Assembly: GCA_050084515.1 (NCBI GenBank)
Contig: CM114271.1
Span: forward strand, 59,892,001 to 59,956,000
Direction of reading: 5' to 3'
Source of the DNA: Blasia pusilla
Taxonomy: Eukaryota; Marchantiophyta; Marchantiopsida; Blasiales
Length of the DNA stretch: 64,000 nt
Below the pieces are notes generated by a model. It saw only the letters and a list, made by a program, of their open reading frames with translations. It had not been told where the DNA came from and made no database searches. Of this stretch, positions 32,077-44,339 are shown one piece after another. The translations under genes and the position numbers were made by a program. Each line of letters opens with the position of its first letter. Positions within the stretch are counted from its first letter, which is position 1.

Positions 32077-34846
32077 ATGGTGGATGCGAGCGACAGACGT
32101 TGGAATATCAGATCATTCGTTGGTCTGGACAGAGTTGCAGCAAAACTAAAATGCTAGACCAAACCAGTTGAGAGAGTGATCCAAGAATGGAGGATAGAGG
32201 ACTTCCAAGATGAGGGGAACAAGGAGGTGTACGTTGGTAAGCTGGAAGAAAATCTCTTGGCATTTGATACCTTCATTGAAACTACCATCAAGACCTTTGG
32301 GTTCACAAGAACAACTATGGGCATGTTGCTGGCATGGTGGGAGCATGGAGTGGCAGATGCCGCTGAGATTGCTGTCGGCAGGGAATTCATAATCTGTGGC
32401 AGAGCCGTCAAATGGTGGTCCTTGGCACTCAAGGCAGCCATTGCCAAACGAAGGGAAGTGTATGCCGCATGTGCCAGGCCAAGGACGGCGTACCCTTGTG
32501 GGCAGAGTATGTGGCCCTGCGCAAGGAAACCCGTCTTATAGTTCTTATGCACAAGAAGAAATTGAACCAAGCAACCCCACTCATCCTTCGATGAAAACTT
32601 CACTGAGAATCAGAAAAAGTTCTGGATTGATGTGCAGATATTGAGCAAGGCCAAGGACAAAAATGACGTAAAGGCTCTGAAGAGAAAAGACGGTGGGATG
32701 GTGACCACTGCTAAACAGATCCGACATGTGTTGGAAGACCAATATAAGGAGTTAGGCAGGAAGCCCTTTGGACATCTCCTGAAGAGCACAACTTCGAGAA
32801 GGTGGTTGAGGATTTTTTTAAGATACAGCAGGAGAAAGTAGACGATGAATTGAGCTGGGCAACCCATAAAACGATTGGTTCTCCCTGGCTGAGGCGGGAG
32901 CAGCCATCAAAGAACTTGTGAACCACAAAGTAGGCGGTGGTGATGAGCTTGTGAATGAGCTATTGAAGTATGGCGATGCTTCTATGGCTTGTTGTCTAGT
33001 GAGTCTCTTCAACCTGATCTAGTGGGCAGAAGTCTTTCCACAAAGGTGGCGGGTGGGAGTCATTGTGAACCTCTTCAAGAAGGGTGAACACAAAGACCCT
33101 GGAAATTACAGGGGTATCACATTGCTGAGTGTAGTCGGGAAGCTCCTTTGCTGTATACTTAACTATAGGATGCGTGGATCACATCTTCACCTTCAGTCAG
33201 ATTATCCAGGGCAGGAAAAAAGAGGTGAAACCCACCTACTGCTTCTTATTGGATATCAAGAAGGCATACGACACTATATGGCGTGACGGGCTATCTTATA
33301 GTTTGTGGAAGGCGGGGCTCAGAGGAAAGATGTGGAGGGTGGTGGAGAATATGTAACAGAACACAATGAGTAGAGTTCTGGTGAACGGCCAGCAGAGTGG
33401 GACATTTGACATCAAGGAGGGAGTGGCCCAAGGATGCCCGCTCTCCCCCATCCTCTTCGACATTTTTGTCAACTCCCCATTTGGAGGAAATGGAGGAAAG
33501 AGGACATCCAGGTGGGCAACGGCTCTGTTGTTGCCCTCATGTTTGCTGATGACTTCGGTGGCGTAGAGGAAACAGGAGAGAAACTCCAAGAGATGATCTC
33601 CCTGACCAAAATCTGGTGTGACATGTGGGGCATGGAGGCTAATGTACTGAAGTGCGGTGTAATTATCTTCAATGGCAAGGAGGAGAACCAAGACCAACAC
33701 TGGTACTGGGGTGAACAAGAGATCCCTCGTGTGCCCACACACACCTAACTGGGCATTGAATTCTCAGAAGACTGCATGTGGGATGCCCACATTAAGAAGA
33801 CTACTGAGAAAGGCCACAAGAAGGTGAACGGTCTGTTGAGATTCCTACACTGCTGGGACATCACATCAGAAGTAAAGCCCTCTGTCATTTTGCTTATAGT
33901 TCTTCCCTCACTAGAATATGGCGCAGCAGGGTGGGATGCCAACACCAAACAAAAGGACAGGCTTGAAGCTGTGCAGCTGAAGGCATTTCGGGGTATGATG
34001 TCAGCTTCCTGACAAATGGCCAGAGTTGGTGTGAGATCAGAACTCGGAGTGGAACCCTTGGAGGATAGACGTGACATCACCAAGTTGAAATGGCAGAAGC
34101 AGTTGGAGACGATGGACTCCCATGGCTATCCTAAAGAGGTGATGGGGAAAACTTGGACCCAAAGAAGAGCCGTAAAGCAGGCCAAATCTTGGACGAAAAT
34201 GGTTCAAGAGATTGTGCAAGCAACCACGCTCTCAGCAGGGCCTGAACTGTGAGCAAGATGAGAAAGCATTTGTGGATACCATAATTAAAGCAGTGGGCAA
34301 ACGCCCACAGCAGAACAGCACGGACAAAGCCATGAAAATGTGTGATCTCTCTCTCTTGACAGTAAATCCTGACGAGACAGAACTGAAGAACTATTTGTGG
34401 AGAACCCCTTGCTTGGGAACCCGGCTTTAGTTCAAGTTTAGGACGGGGGCAACCCCCTTGAACCATAAGAAAAGCAGGATGGGAACACAATTAATCTCTT
34501 GCGCCTTGCGTGACGATGGGGATGAAACCTCTAGTCACTACTTGGTCTCCGGCACAAAATTCACAACACACAGAGCAAGAGCATATGTGGATATTGCTAA
34601 GATGGTAACACCAGAATTGTTCAACTCATTCAGTAGCCTAGATTCATTGCCCAAAGCTGCTGCACTGGTAAGTAATGTTTATTGGGGATCCCAATCAGGT
34701 AAAGTAGATGGTGTGGTGAAGAGCTTCTTGGGTGACACTTGGAAGTTCTGCATCAACACGTTGTTTGGTCAGCACTAACACTATATGAGAGTGTCTCCCT
34801 CCTCTCATATGGTACCTTCTTCACATCTTCCTCTCTCTACACCCAT

Positions 34847-34911
34847 CCCAGTCTAAAGCACCGTCCAACCAGAGCGCGGGGTCTATTGTCGCAAGGCTAC
34901 GACAGGCACTA
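34847..34911 (+). repeat. 65-bp direct repeat flanking the LINE, right
   Basis: Partner of 32012-32076. It lies just after the LINE coding relic and continues into ACTTAATGCGTACAGTCTCTC, the same continuation seen in the intron fragments near 14270. Confidence 0.85.
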
Positions 34912-35260
34912 CTTAATGCGTACAGTCTCTCGCTCCACTCAGGCCCTACCTAAAGTTATTGGACTTAGTTATCATGAATGCACAAGGATCATATGCTTAG
35001 AGAGCATGGACTTTCATGGGTTGTGAATTAGGTCTCCCTTGTAGAGTTTTTCTCAGAATTGCTGCAGAAGAGGTAACTACTTGCTCTGTTTTGCCCCTTT
35101 TTTTTCTATCTTCTATCAATACTGGTGTTTCATACATTTCAGAGAATAGCTAGAAGACAACACTTTAGGCAATGCTAAAACTTTAATGCTGATTCCTGAA
35201 AGTGGAGCAACCATCTAGGTCAAAAGCAAAATCCAACACACTCCTGGACAGCAGAGAGCA

Positions 35261-36797
35261 ATGGCGCCTGTATCCCGACCCTCAAAGGTCTTGGTGAAAG
35301 AGGAAAAGAAGAATGATGATTCCATGGAGCTGCCGGCCTACAGTGCAGAAAACATCCAACATAACATGCGCATCATTTATTACAGGTTTGTGATGTCTTG
35401 ATTGGATTCCTTGCTTGAGACCTGTTTCAGTCAAATGTTACCCATGTCTGTGAATCTTAGTTGTTCCACTGAGTGATCTGTATGCAATGAAAGCCGCTGA
35501 AGAAAAAATTGAGAAGAAGCTAATGACGGGTTATATTCGAGCAAAGGATAGAGACAGCTAAGGAATGGAGTGATTTTAAGTTTTGGGGATCTAGAGGGGC
35601 TAGGAATTCCCAAGGTACATCCCTTGCCTCGTATAGGCAGGCCAACATATGGCAGGCATGGAATGGGTCCTTCGAGCTTGATGTATTTACCATGAACGTA
35701 ATAAGCAGGAAATATCATTGCTAGACCTCAATCTTTGGGGTCTAGAAAGAACTGCCAATATCTGACAATTCTTCATTTTTGTGGGTGGCAGTCGCACATT
35801 TTTGTCAATTGTGGGAGGAGTGATTGCTGGAGTCTTGGGTCTCTCTGCCATCTCAGGTTTTTTGTGCTACTTTATTATCATGCTCCTAGTCTCAGCAGGC
35901 ATTGCTGCTAAGACAAAGCTTGATTTGTTTTCATACTTTGATTCATGGCAACGAATCACAGTTGATGGCATCACTGCAGGATTTATGGTATGTACCTTCT
36001 GTTCTTCTATGGCCACCAACATCCATTGTGTTGTAGTCTACTGAGAAAAAAAAATCTAATTTACTTCTACTTATTAATTGCTATCAAGGTAGGTAGTGAG
36101 AGTAAACGGCTTGGAGCTTGTCCTGTTAGGCACGTTTCTCTCTTGGAGGCCTTTTGAGGAGATCTATGTGGTCTGAATTCTTGGATAGGATGTCGGAATG
36201 CTTTTGTAATGGTGACAATCAGGCTATGTAAGACTCTTGTGAAGGAAAGTGTTTGTGTGGGTCCCGGTGCCAAGTCTTCCATGTAGTTTTCTTGGATAGG
36301 ATGTCGGAGTGCTTTTTTGATGGTGACAATCAGGCTATGTAAGGCTCTAGTGAAGGAAAGTGTTTGTGTGGGTCCCGGTACCAAGTCTTCCATGTAGTCT
36401 TAGTTGCTAACTAATTCATTGGTGGTGATGTTTTGACTCGGGCTTCAGTCCTTTGTTCTCTTCTGGACGTATCCTACCAACCTTTAAATATTTTCTTCTA
36501 TCAATCTCGGTTCCCCCCCCTTTGTTTTTTGAATATCTACATGTTTGACTCCTGATCAGTATCAATGTCAGGAATTCTGGATTTTTTGGCCTTGGAAGTT
36601 TAGGCACTTGGCAATCTGGTGTCTTTCATGGCATTGTGCTTTCTAGGATATATGCTGATCATTTGAGCTGGTTTCTGCCGGAAGCTGGAGAATCATCTAT
36701 TATATATGTCAATGAGGTTCACACCAGTCTGCAGATGTAGCTGGAATCACCTTGACCAACTTTCAGATTCGCTTACGACATCGTTCACATATTCTAA
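35261..36797 (+). CDS. EMC6: EMC6, ER membrane protein complex subunit 6, 4 exons
   Basis: Exons by eye: 35261-35385, 35792-35987, 36449-36468 (20 nt) and 36767-36797. All introns are GT-AG with compatible phases, giving 123 aa, the usual length in plants. The N-terminus is charged (KVLVKEEKKNDD), followed by the family motif AYSAENIQHNMRIIYYSRTF. Hydrophobic segments follow (SIVGGVIAGVLGL, FLCYFIIMLLVSAG), then SYFDSWQRITVDG. The C-terminus, SFVLFWTFAYDIVHIF, is split between the 20-nt exon (SFVLFWT) and the last exon. EMC6 is a core subunit of the complex that inserts transmembrane segments into the ER membrane. The LINE relic ends about 290 bases upstream, so the promoter or a 5' UTR exon may be separated or shared with transposon sequence. 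Confidence 0.9.
36180..36401 (+). repeat. 111-bp tandem duplication in an EMC6 intron
   Basis: Two units, 36180-36290 and 36291-36401, both start CTTGGATAGGATGTCGGA and share GTGTTTGTGTGGGTCCCGGT. They lie in intron 2, before the 20-nt exon. Confidence 0.85.
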
Positions 36798-36948
36798 TGG
36801 GTGAATATCTACTATATACAAGTTGGAAAGATGGGACAACACTGGATCCACATGTAGGCTGCATAGCTGCAAGTTAGGCTTAAGTAGGATGTGAATTAGG
36901 CCTTTCCAAATTTTAGATATTTTATTGTTTACACAGATGCTATGGGCA

Positions 36949-37379
36949 TCAGAAAGTCCACATCAGACGTCCCACAGCAATATCATATGGCACATCAGCC
37001 ATATCTACCTTCTCTTCTTCCAACTCTTTACAGTAATTTGAAGACAACTTCTGTCTACATTCCATGGGAGTATTTACAACTTTACAATCATCCGTTGAAA
37101 ACCTATTCAGAATTCCTGAAATGTATCTGCATTCACTCAACCTAATCTATCCTCCTTTCTGTTTCTCAAATTTTCCATGCCAAGGCACTGAGTGAATTCA
37201 CCGAAGTCCGACATTTCAAATTCCAAATTGAGTGGATGCTTTACTGCAGTGGATGCTTTACTGCGCAAAGTATCTCTTACTGATTGCTGACCATGGTATG
37301 TTATGAGATGAGCGAGGGGAATGATGCGATAACAGAGCTGCTTATGAACGTTGTGGAGAACTTTGTACACATTTCTCAT
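36949..37379 (-). pseudogene. Ty1/copia reverse transcriptase relic
   Basis: Minus-strand reading gives LEFEMSDFGEFTQCLGME (37137-37220 region), then YISGILNRFSTDDCKVVNTP, VPYDIAVGRLMW. These are the standard blocks near the end of copia RT (MSDLGE..LG, ILxRFxMxxCKxVxTP, VPYxxAVGSLMY). The frames are broken and the rest of the element is not visible here. Confidence 0.7.
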
Positions 37380-39969
37380 CTAAGCTCCAGACTATATAAT
37401 TGCGCTCTCCTTCCCTGCAAGTTTGACATTCAATCTTATTTCGGATACCCCTTGCGTGACTGATATTCTAAAGTTCATCCCATAAGCTCGAACATTCGGC
37501 TTTACGGAATTCAAATTGAAAGGCACTCTTCGGTCTGAATAATTAGATAGTTACATTTTCAGAATTCCAGAAGTTTGGAAAAGAACTTCAAAAGATGAAT
37601 CCATCTATTTGCCACCTCCATATATTCTGAGAAAGCTTCATGTATTTGATACCAGTTTCACCCTTAACTATGATTTTGAACATCCGGAGTATAGGAAAGA
37701 CATCTGACATTTTGCAATGGAAGTCTTGAAACTGGGTTGTAGAAGTGAGGCGACCTGAAGGAAGAGATAATTCGTCCAGCTCAAACCAAAGAAACCTACA
37801 GCCTGAAGGATTCATGCACGAGTTTGTGGAGTCGTGCTCCAACTGAGTTTTGATACATGGGATCTCACACATCATTATAATGGCACATACAGATTTATGG
37901 GATCATCCATGGGACTTGACCTGTATCCCCCGGTGGATGTTCAAGCCCAGCCGAGGCCCATATTTAGGGTCCTTGATGACTTCCTCTAAAAGGGTGTGCA
38001 TTGTACTCTATGTCGATACAAACCCCATTTCTGAAATAGATCCCCTAATGCTTCTCAGATCTGAGCCTGAGAAGGTTACCTATGGTCCAATCCTTATCTT
38101 CCATAGCAATGTTAATCTTTATTATTATTTGAGAGTGTTTTCTTGACTTGCACTCAAACACTTGCTTGACATTCGGCAATCGGGCAGCAAAAATGTCTCT
38201 TCCTATACGGGCAGCATAAAAAAATTTGTAGGATTGGTTCCTTCACTAATTATAATTATTATCTTCTCCATTCATCCCATTGAGATATATCTATATCAAA
38301 ATTAGACCCCGATTTTGTCCAATTCCTTGTGGGATGGTTTTGGTCATAGCATCCAATATCCAGGCTAATCACAAGGTATTGAATCAATTTAGCATCAACA
38401 CTACACTTGTTTCACTACCACTTGGAGTCGAACTCTCAAGAGTTCTGAAGGTTCCATAGAAAAGACCCCAAGTAGTAGGCTCTATATAGTGAACTTTAAG
38501 ACTTAATTTTCATTTCTTTAATAGTGGCTTAATTGATGTTGGCAGTATGAAACTTAAGTGAGGTAACTAAACTTGCTTATGATACCATGAGAGAATATAT
38601 GTACCCTCACTCTAATCCCAATGTGACCACATATTAACCAGGCATCACAAGAGAGGACATAATTGTTTGAATGACACATTTTAGTTGGCCAAGTAGGGTT
38701 TAGGGTGTGATCACCAACATCAAAGTCATCTACATAGGTCATCCCTAGGGTAGCAAGTTATCACGACCTCATAAAATGGGAACTACAAAAAACATCCTTA
38801 GGGGTTTCTCCAAACTCGTGATAATTGTTGTACAATTATACATCATTCAAATACATCACTTGCAATCAACATCTAGCTAAGATCCATCTATATTATGAAT
38901 CTTGGCACATCGACCCTATTGTCCTCGTAGGTGGTGGTTAGGTTCCTTCAACTCCAAATAGCCTACAAAACAAATCTAAATGCTATGCACTTTTTGATGC
39001 TAAGATCATAAGGTATGGTGTTATGTTGTTTCAGTGTTCATCACCTTTCGACGATCCATAACATAGTCGTTTTATAATTTATCCATCAAAACTTGTTTAT
39101 ATTTGGGACAAATCCAATGTTCCTAAGATACCAGATCATGAGGTGTTGTCAAATATAACATATGTCTCATTTGTGATGCTATGGCCCATTATTGCACTCT
39201 TGGTAGATCATCACTAAAGCCAATGTCCCTAAGGAACCAAATAAAGAAGTGTTTTCAAATATAACATATGTCGTGATCGCAATGCCATGGTCATTATCGT
39301 ACTCTTGAACATCCATCACATGCTAGCATCGCGATCGTACCCTTGGTAGATCCATAAAAGATACATCTCAAGCCCGTAGGAATCATTTCTATGCTTGGAT
39401 CAACACTCCCATCATTGTTGGGAAGATGATACTGCACATAATTACGTACACACATGGTCTATTCAAATGGTATCATCATCACCATCTGCAATAAGGACTC
39501 CTGAAAGCATTACCTCTCACACCTAAAATAGAGCATCTTGACATCATATCAATTATCTTTGGTGTTGTCTCTTAAAGATAGACATAAGCAAGGTTGCATG
39601 TGGACATAGTCTCTTTCCGTGGATATGTCCGTCCTATGGAAGGACTTGTCCGTATGGGCTCCACCTTTCCCTTCTTTCTCATTCCCCTTACTTGCCTTCC
39701 TGTTCCATACTCCCCCATTTCTTCCTCCCTCCACCTCCACTCCCTCCTCCCTCATTGTTCCTCTCATCCTTGCCTTGCCTTCCATCATGGACTAAAAGTG
39801 TGGATCCCACCTCTTGGAACCCATGTCCGTCCTAAGGAAGGACTTGTCTATTTTTGTGCAACCATGGACATAAGCAACGAGATGAAACCTCCAAACACTC
39901 AATCCATAACCACCTTCTCAAATGGTCACATACATTAATTTTTTGTAATATTAAGTAATAGACAAGGTC
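37380..39969. other. Repeat-rich stretch without a recognised gene
   Basis: Short unrelated open frames only. A segment at 39586-39660 (AAGGTTGCATGTGGACATAGTC ... GGACTTGTCCGTATGGGCTC) resembles one at 42787-42860, probably ends of one repeat family. The rest is unassigned. Confidence 0.4.
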
Positions 39970-41900
39970 TCAAAAGTGATAGGCATAACTCTCCTTAATA
40001 ACTTTTCCCATTGAGAATAAGCTCTCATCCATACTCTCTTTGTTGTTAAGATTAAGTACCTCAACAATATCATAACAAATAGTTAACGGTAAATGTGGCT
40101 CTCTCTTATAGAGTAAGAAATATGATGAAAATGATATCAATGATAACTTTTGTTTGAAGCAGTAACATGTAGCCAATTATGGAAACTATAGGTCATAAGG
40201 TCCCAATCTTCTAAGTTTTTTCTCAATGACCTTTACTTGCAGAATCCTCGATTCCTCTCTTCGCCATCTCCGTAACTCGCTTTGACAAACCATTTGCCTC
40301 TAGATGATCTCACAAAGTCATAAGATTCTACTAGTGCCTAATCACACAAGGCGTGAAAGCCATCTGTGCCCTCAGTACCATGTTCATCAAAATCTCTTCC
40401 AAGAGCTCTTTCTATGTGTCAAAATGACTCAACACTTGATCAAGAAACTCATAAGCCGATCCCCCTTTTGGTTTTTCAAAAAATACCACCAAATCAATCC
40501 ATTGGGATAAGTACTCCACATGGCCAACACGTAAACACTACGGCATTCCATCAATGGTAAGGGCTTTGTAAAGTCCAAACTTCAACGATACCCTAATCCC
40601 ACTATCGATAAAGGATGAAAATGTGTTATCCAAGCATTGAACGATGCCCACACTCTATTATAAACTATGAATCTACTTGCAAACTAATGAACAATATACA
40701 TACCACGCCACCAAAATTTAATCTGAAGAAAATTGTACATGCGCTTGACTCCAAAATAACCCAACTCCTCATGAGCATGTCTCACGACTCATGCTCGCTA
40801 CAAAGGATAATGCACCATGTGCACTCAATCATCCTCCCTAACTCAAGGCACATATGAATTCTCCCACTTGAACTACGTGATTTGTAGGAGTCAAACCCAT
40901 TCACTAGCACCCACCATATTTTCTTTAACATTAGTGTGCATACACTCCAAGACCGTCTCATTGTCGTGATGTCCCGACTCCTTGTCGACTTCTCACTAGC
41001 CTCCGAATCTAAGGACTTGCCATCTAAACTCCCTCTCGGAGTGGATATCTCCTACTAACCTAACATAGTCAAGAGATACAAAAGGGAAGATACATGCCAA
41101 TCTAGCATCATCTCTACATCACTCTCATCATGCCACCTAGCTCTAATCTCATCGCTCTCACTCGCACATGGGTTAAAGCTCAAACCTTCTGTAATCTGGT
41201 TCACATGTTACGGACAATGGACAGCCTAAGATTCATACTCCAACAAAAAGAGTGCCCATCTACCAAGCTTCCCTATAAGCTTATAAGATTTCATAAATCA
41301 TCTGAGTGGCTATTGATCAGTGATGAGGGTGAAGGATTCCCAAATAAATAACATCTCAAATGGGCCACTATCTATATTGTAGCTAAGCACTCACCCTCAA
41401 AAAGATGTCTCCTCAATGTTTTGTGAGTGGCTTGCTCACACCACTATGAACTCCTTCCCATCATCTCTTTGAATGAGCACTGCTTCTAGACCCAACATAC
41501 TCCCATCCATATGTAATTGGAAAGGGAAACCACGCATAAGTCTCCTCAAAATGGGTTAAGACGTCTATCTCTCCTTGAGGCCATAAAATGCTCTCTCATC
41601 ATCATCCCCCCAAAATCACTCTTGGTTAAGCTTCCTCAAAAAAGTCATCACCTTTGCTATCACACTACATCACTACACATGTCGTTGATAGTAGTTTGTC
41701 ATTCCCGTGAAAGCTCAGACTCGACTCACATGTATGGGATGAGGAATTCACACCATGGCCTTCACTTTTGCCTACTAAACTCCAATATCCCGTGGATAAA
41801 TGGTATGACCAAGTTACTCGATCTAGTCATGAAACAATTTTTGCTTGCTTGCACTCATCTTGGTATGAGCCCACTAGAGTTATGATGTTTTGCGTCGGCG
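39970..41900 (-). mobile_element. Third relic of the methyltransferase-gypsy lineage (RNase H to integrase)
   Basis: Minus-strand sequence is collinear with copy 2. An RNase H fragment near 41510-41460 reads LHMDGSMLGLEAVL. LITDQQPLR lies around 41320-41290, and KLIGKLGRWALFLLEYE around 41280-41220. An integrase-core remnant is near 40320-40150, and FSSYFLLYKREPHLP is near 40125-40080. The tryptophan codon in GRWA is intact here, whereas copy 2 has TAG. Many stops mark an old copy. The part that would hold the methyltransferase is not present; copia sequence lies on that side. Confidence 0.7.
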
Positions 41901-41989
41901 CTCGTTTGGTTATGAGGGCCAAAAGGATCGTCCCAAGAGGACTTTCCCAAAGGTGGGGAGGGGCTGGAACAAGATCTGGTAGAATGTTT

Positions 41990-42740
41990 AAATTAGATGT
42001 TTTTATGCCAGGTATTCAAATAACAATTTATGGTCAAATTAGCCAACAAGTTATAAATCTCAATGTGTGGCATAAGAGAATTGGGCATATGAGTCTTTCA
42101 AGATTATAGAGTCTTTCATCATCCAATCTAGTAATAAGACTTCCTAAATTATCGAGTCCTACTATGTTAGAGATATGCCTTGCTTGCCAATTTGTAAAAC
42201 AAGCTAGATTCCATTTCCAAAGCAAGGTAGAAGAGTAGCCAAGATATTGGAGTTGATTCATAGTGATGTGTGGACAACATCACAACACAACCTTAGTCAT
42301 TGACAGTACTTTGTTTCATTGATTGATAATTTCTCTAGGTACATATATGGGTATACTTTGTGAAAGCCATGTCAAAAGTATTCTCAATGTTCTAGACATT
42401 TGGAATTTTAGTCGAGAAGGAGATTGGGCAACATATTCTTAAATTGCATTATGATAGAGGATGAGAGTATCTTTCAACACAGTTTGATGACTACTTAAGT
42501 CAAAATGGCATCCAATGACAAGTCACTTGCTGTTACACAATTACACTTTACAAAAGATGGAGTGGTTGATTAGAAGAATCGATATATTGATGAGGCGACA
42601 TGTGCTATTTTGAAAGAGAAGAATGTGCCTAAGGTATATTGAGCAAAGGATGTAGCGTATGCAATCTTCTTAATCAACTGAACTCGAACTACAAGAGTTC
42701 ATGATAAGACTCAATTGAAAGTCTTGACAAGAAGTAAACT
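41990..42740 (+). pseudogene. Ty1/copia integrase relic
   Basis: The plus strand reads NVWHKRIGHMS and, further on, CLACQFVKQARFHF, the zinc-binding GAG-pre-integrase motif of copia elements. Degraded integrase-core sequence follows, with several stops. It abuts the gypsy relic in the opposite orientation. Confidence 0.6.
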
Positions 42741-42979
42741 TGACCTTTTTTTTTTGTTATAGTAGTTACGCTCATGCTCCTTCTAAACAAGGTTGCACAT
42801 GGAAAAAGTCCATGTCTGCGGACTTATGTCCATCCTAGGGATTGATATGTCTGTGTGGGCGTGGGTACCCGCGACCCGCACTCGAGCCCATCCCTAAGCC
42901 CGTCATGTAGACTCGGTTTGGTCGAGCCCGCATCCGTTTTGTGGCCCACGCGTATCCCACACGAAGCCCGCAAGGCAGA

Positions 42980-43341
42980 CTAGGCTCCTATTGGGCACAA
43001 GCTACCAATGAGAGAGTTTTTGGAGAGGGAAGGGGAATATCCAAGGAGAGAAAGTTTGGGAGCTCATTCTCTCAATGTTGAACCTCCTTTCATGAGGCAT
43101 CAGAGCTATGGTTCTTCTTGCCTTATGAGTAAATCAAGCCTCTCACCATGAGAGTGGGTTTGGTTTGACATGAGAAATATAAGAAATGTATGTGAGAGAT
43201 TTGATGTGACTTAGATTATTGGAAATATTTTGGTACACGATCGTCCATGTTCGTAGATACCATGAATAAGTATGATTTTTTTTATGCATGTGTGGATGGT
43301 GCTAGCGATATATATTATGTTGCGATGTATATACACACGAC
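42980..43341 (+). repeat. Partial LTR relic related to 3015-3608
   Basis: From about 43010, AAGGAGAGAAAGTTTGGGAG, CTCTCACCATGAGAGTGGG and AATATTTTGGTAC follow the same order as 3299-3520. The block ends TATACACACGACA, like the LTR tails of the methyltransferase-gypsy lineage. It is more diverged than those. Confidence 0.65.
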
Positions 43342-43344
43342 ACG

Positions 43345-44330
43345 TACAAAATATCAAAACGAGGGGATGAGCACTCGCCCCCTTTCCAAAGCAAGAGCGA
43401 ATACATGACTGAATCTCGATGGGAATATTCCCATCAAGCATATTACCTCTAAAAATGGCTTAAAAGTGACAACTATCAAAAAAGATTAGAGCCTAGAAGA
43501 GGAGAAAATCAACAGAACGACTCTAGCTTCATCTAAAAGGAAATCTCTACGTTGTTTGCGAGAAGAGTGTAGGGGAATATCCTCGTGAAATGTAATGCAT
43601 GGTGAGAGAAAATGATTTATTACTGTGTTGATAATTTACCTCATCTATCTAAGACACATCCTTTGATAGGAGGGTTGTATCTCTAAAAATGAATCTAGAG
43701 CAAAGAAGGGATGTTCTAAAGACCCCACTTTTTAAAAATGATAAAAGGGTTGCTAACTCCATCAAGAGAATACCCACAAAGGCAATCACACAAAAGAACA
43801 CTATGTAATTTAACAACCCGCACCCTATAATGTGAGTTAAATATACACTTCATAATGAATTACTAAGAATTGCATAGCCATGCACAAATAAATGAGATTC
43901 TTCCTTTCTTTCTTTCTTTATCCACTCTCACATGGAACCCACAATAGTTTCAAGTCTATCTTGTAAAGGCGATCACACAAAAGAAGCCCGTGCATATTAC
44001 TGCGTATGCCACAAATCGACAAAATTGTTGTCAACACAATAACAAATCATTTCCTCTCACCATGCATTACATATCTTGAGGATACGCATTAGAGCTAAGA
44101 CATTAGGTTCTCCACACTACTCTCAACTCATGTATGTAAGGTATCACTTCCACAAAAGAGCTCGCATCCTAATGACACAACTCCTAAGTCCGATTCATGT
44201 TTACAAGTTGTCACTCCCAGCCTAGCGTAATAGAACCCACGAAATCAAGGCAACAATTATAGCTCCAACAAGAACGGGCACCCTACTATAATACAACACA
44301 CGAAATAAGGCATTAGCTACAACAATACAC
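43345..44330. other. Intergenic region, no gene recognised
   Basis: AT-rich, with (TTCC/TTTC) runs near 43904-43920. The phrase AAAGGCRATCACACAAAAGAA occurs twice (near 43778 and 43966), suggesting a diverged repeat. No coding signal is seen. Confidence 0.4.
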
Positions 44331-44339
44331 TCGAAGAAT

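Larger units (their letters stand above)
32012..34975 (+). mobile_element. Decayed non-LTR (LINE-type) retrotransposon
   Basis: This is a multi-frame relic of an ORF2-like protein. Pre-RT blocks lie at 32176-32830 (WAEYVALRKETR). The RT fingers read GNYRGITLLSVVGK (33085-33130). The palm has CFLLDIKKAYDTIWRDGL (33238-33300), then GVAQGCPLSPILFDIF and the catalytic FADD (around 33543). The post-RT region reads LEYGAAGWDANTKQ and LEAVQLKAFRGM, and a C-terminal segment ends near 34778. At least three frameshifts and several stops make it dead. No endonuclease domain is visible. A 65-bp sequence (32012-32076) is repeated at 34847-34911 after the coding region. It also occurs as fragments at 14.2-14.7 kb, so it is probably the family's 3' end. 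Confidence 0.75.

Noticed and set aside
17643-35385. Orphan exon as the true first exon of EMC6 across the retrotransposon
   Set aside because: The phase would allow it through an AG just before 35252, but EMC6 starting at 35261 already has the normal plant length and N-terminus.
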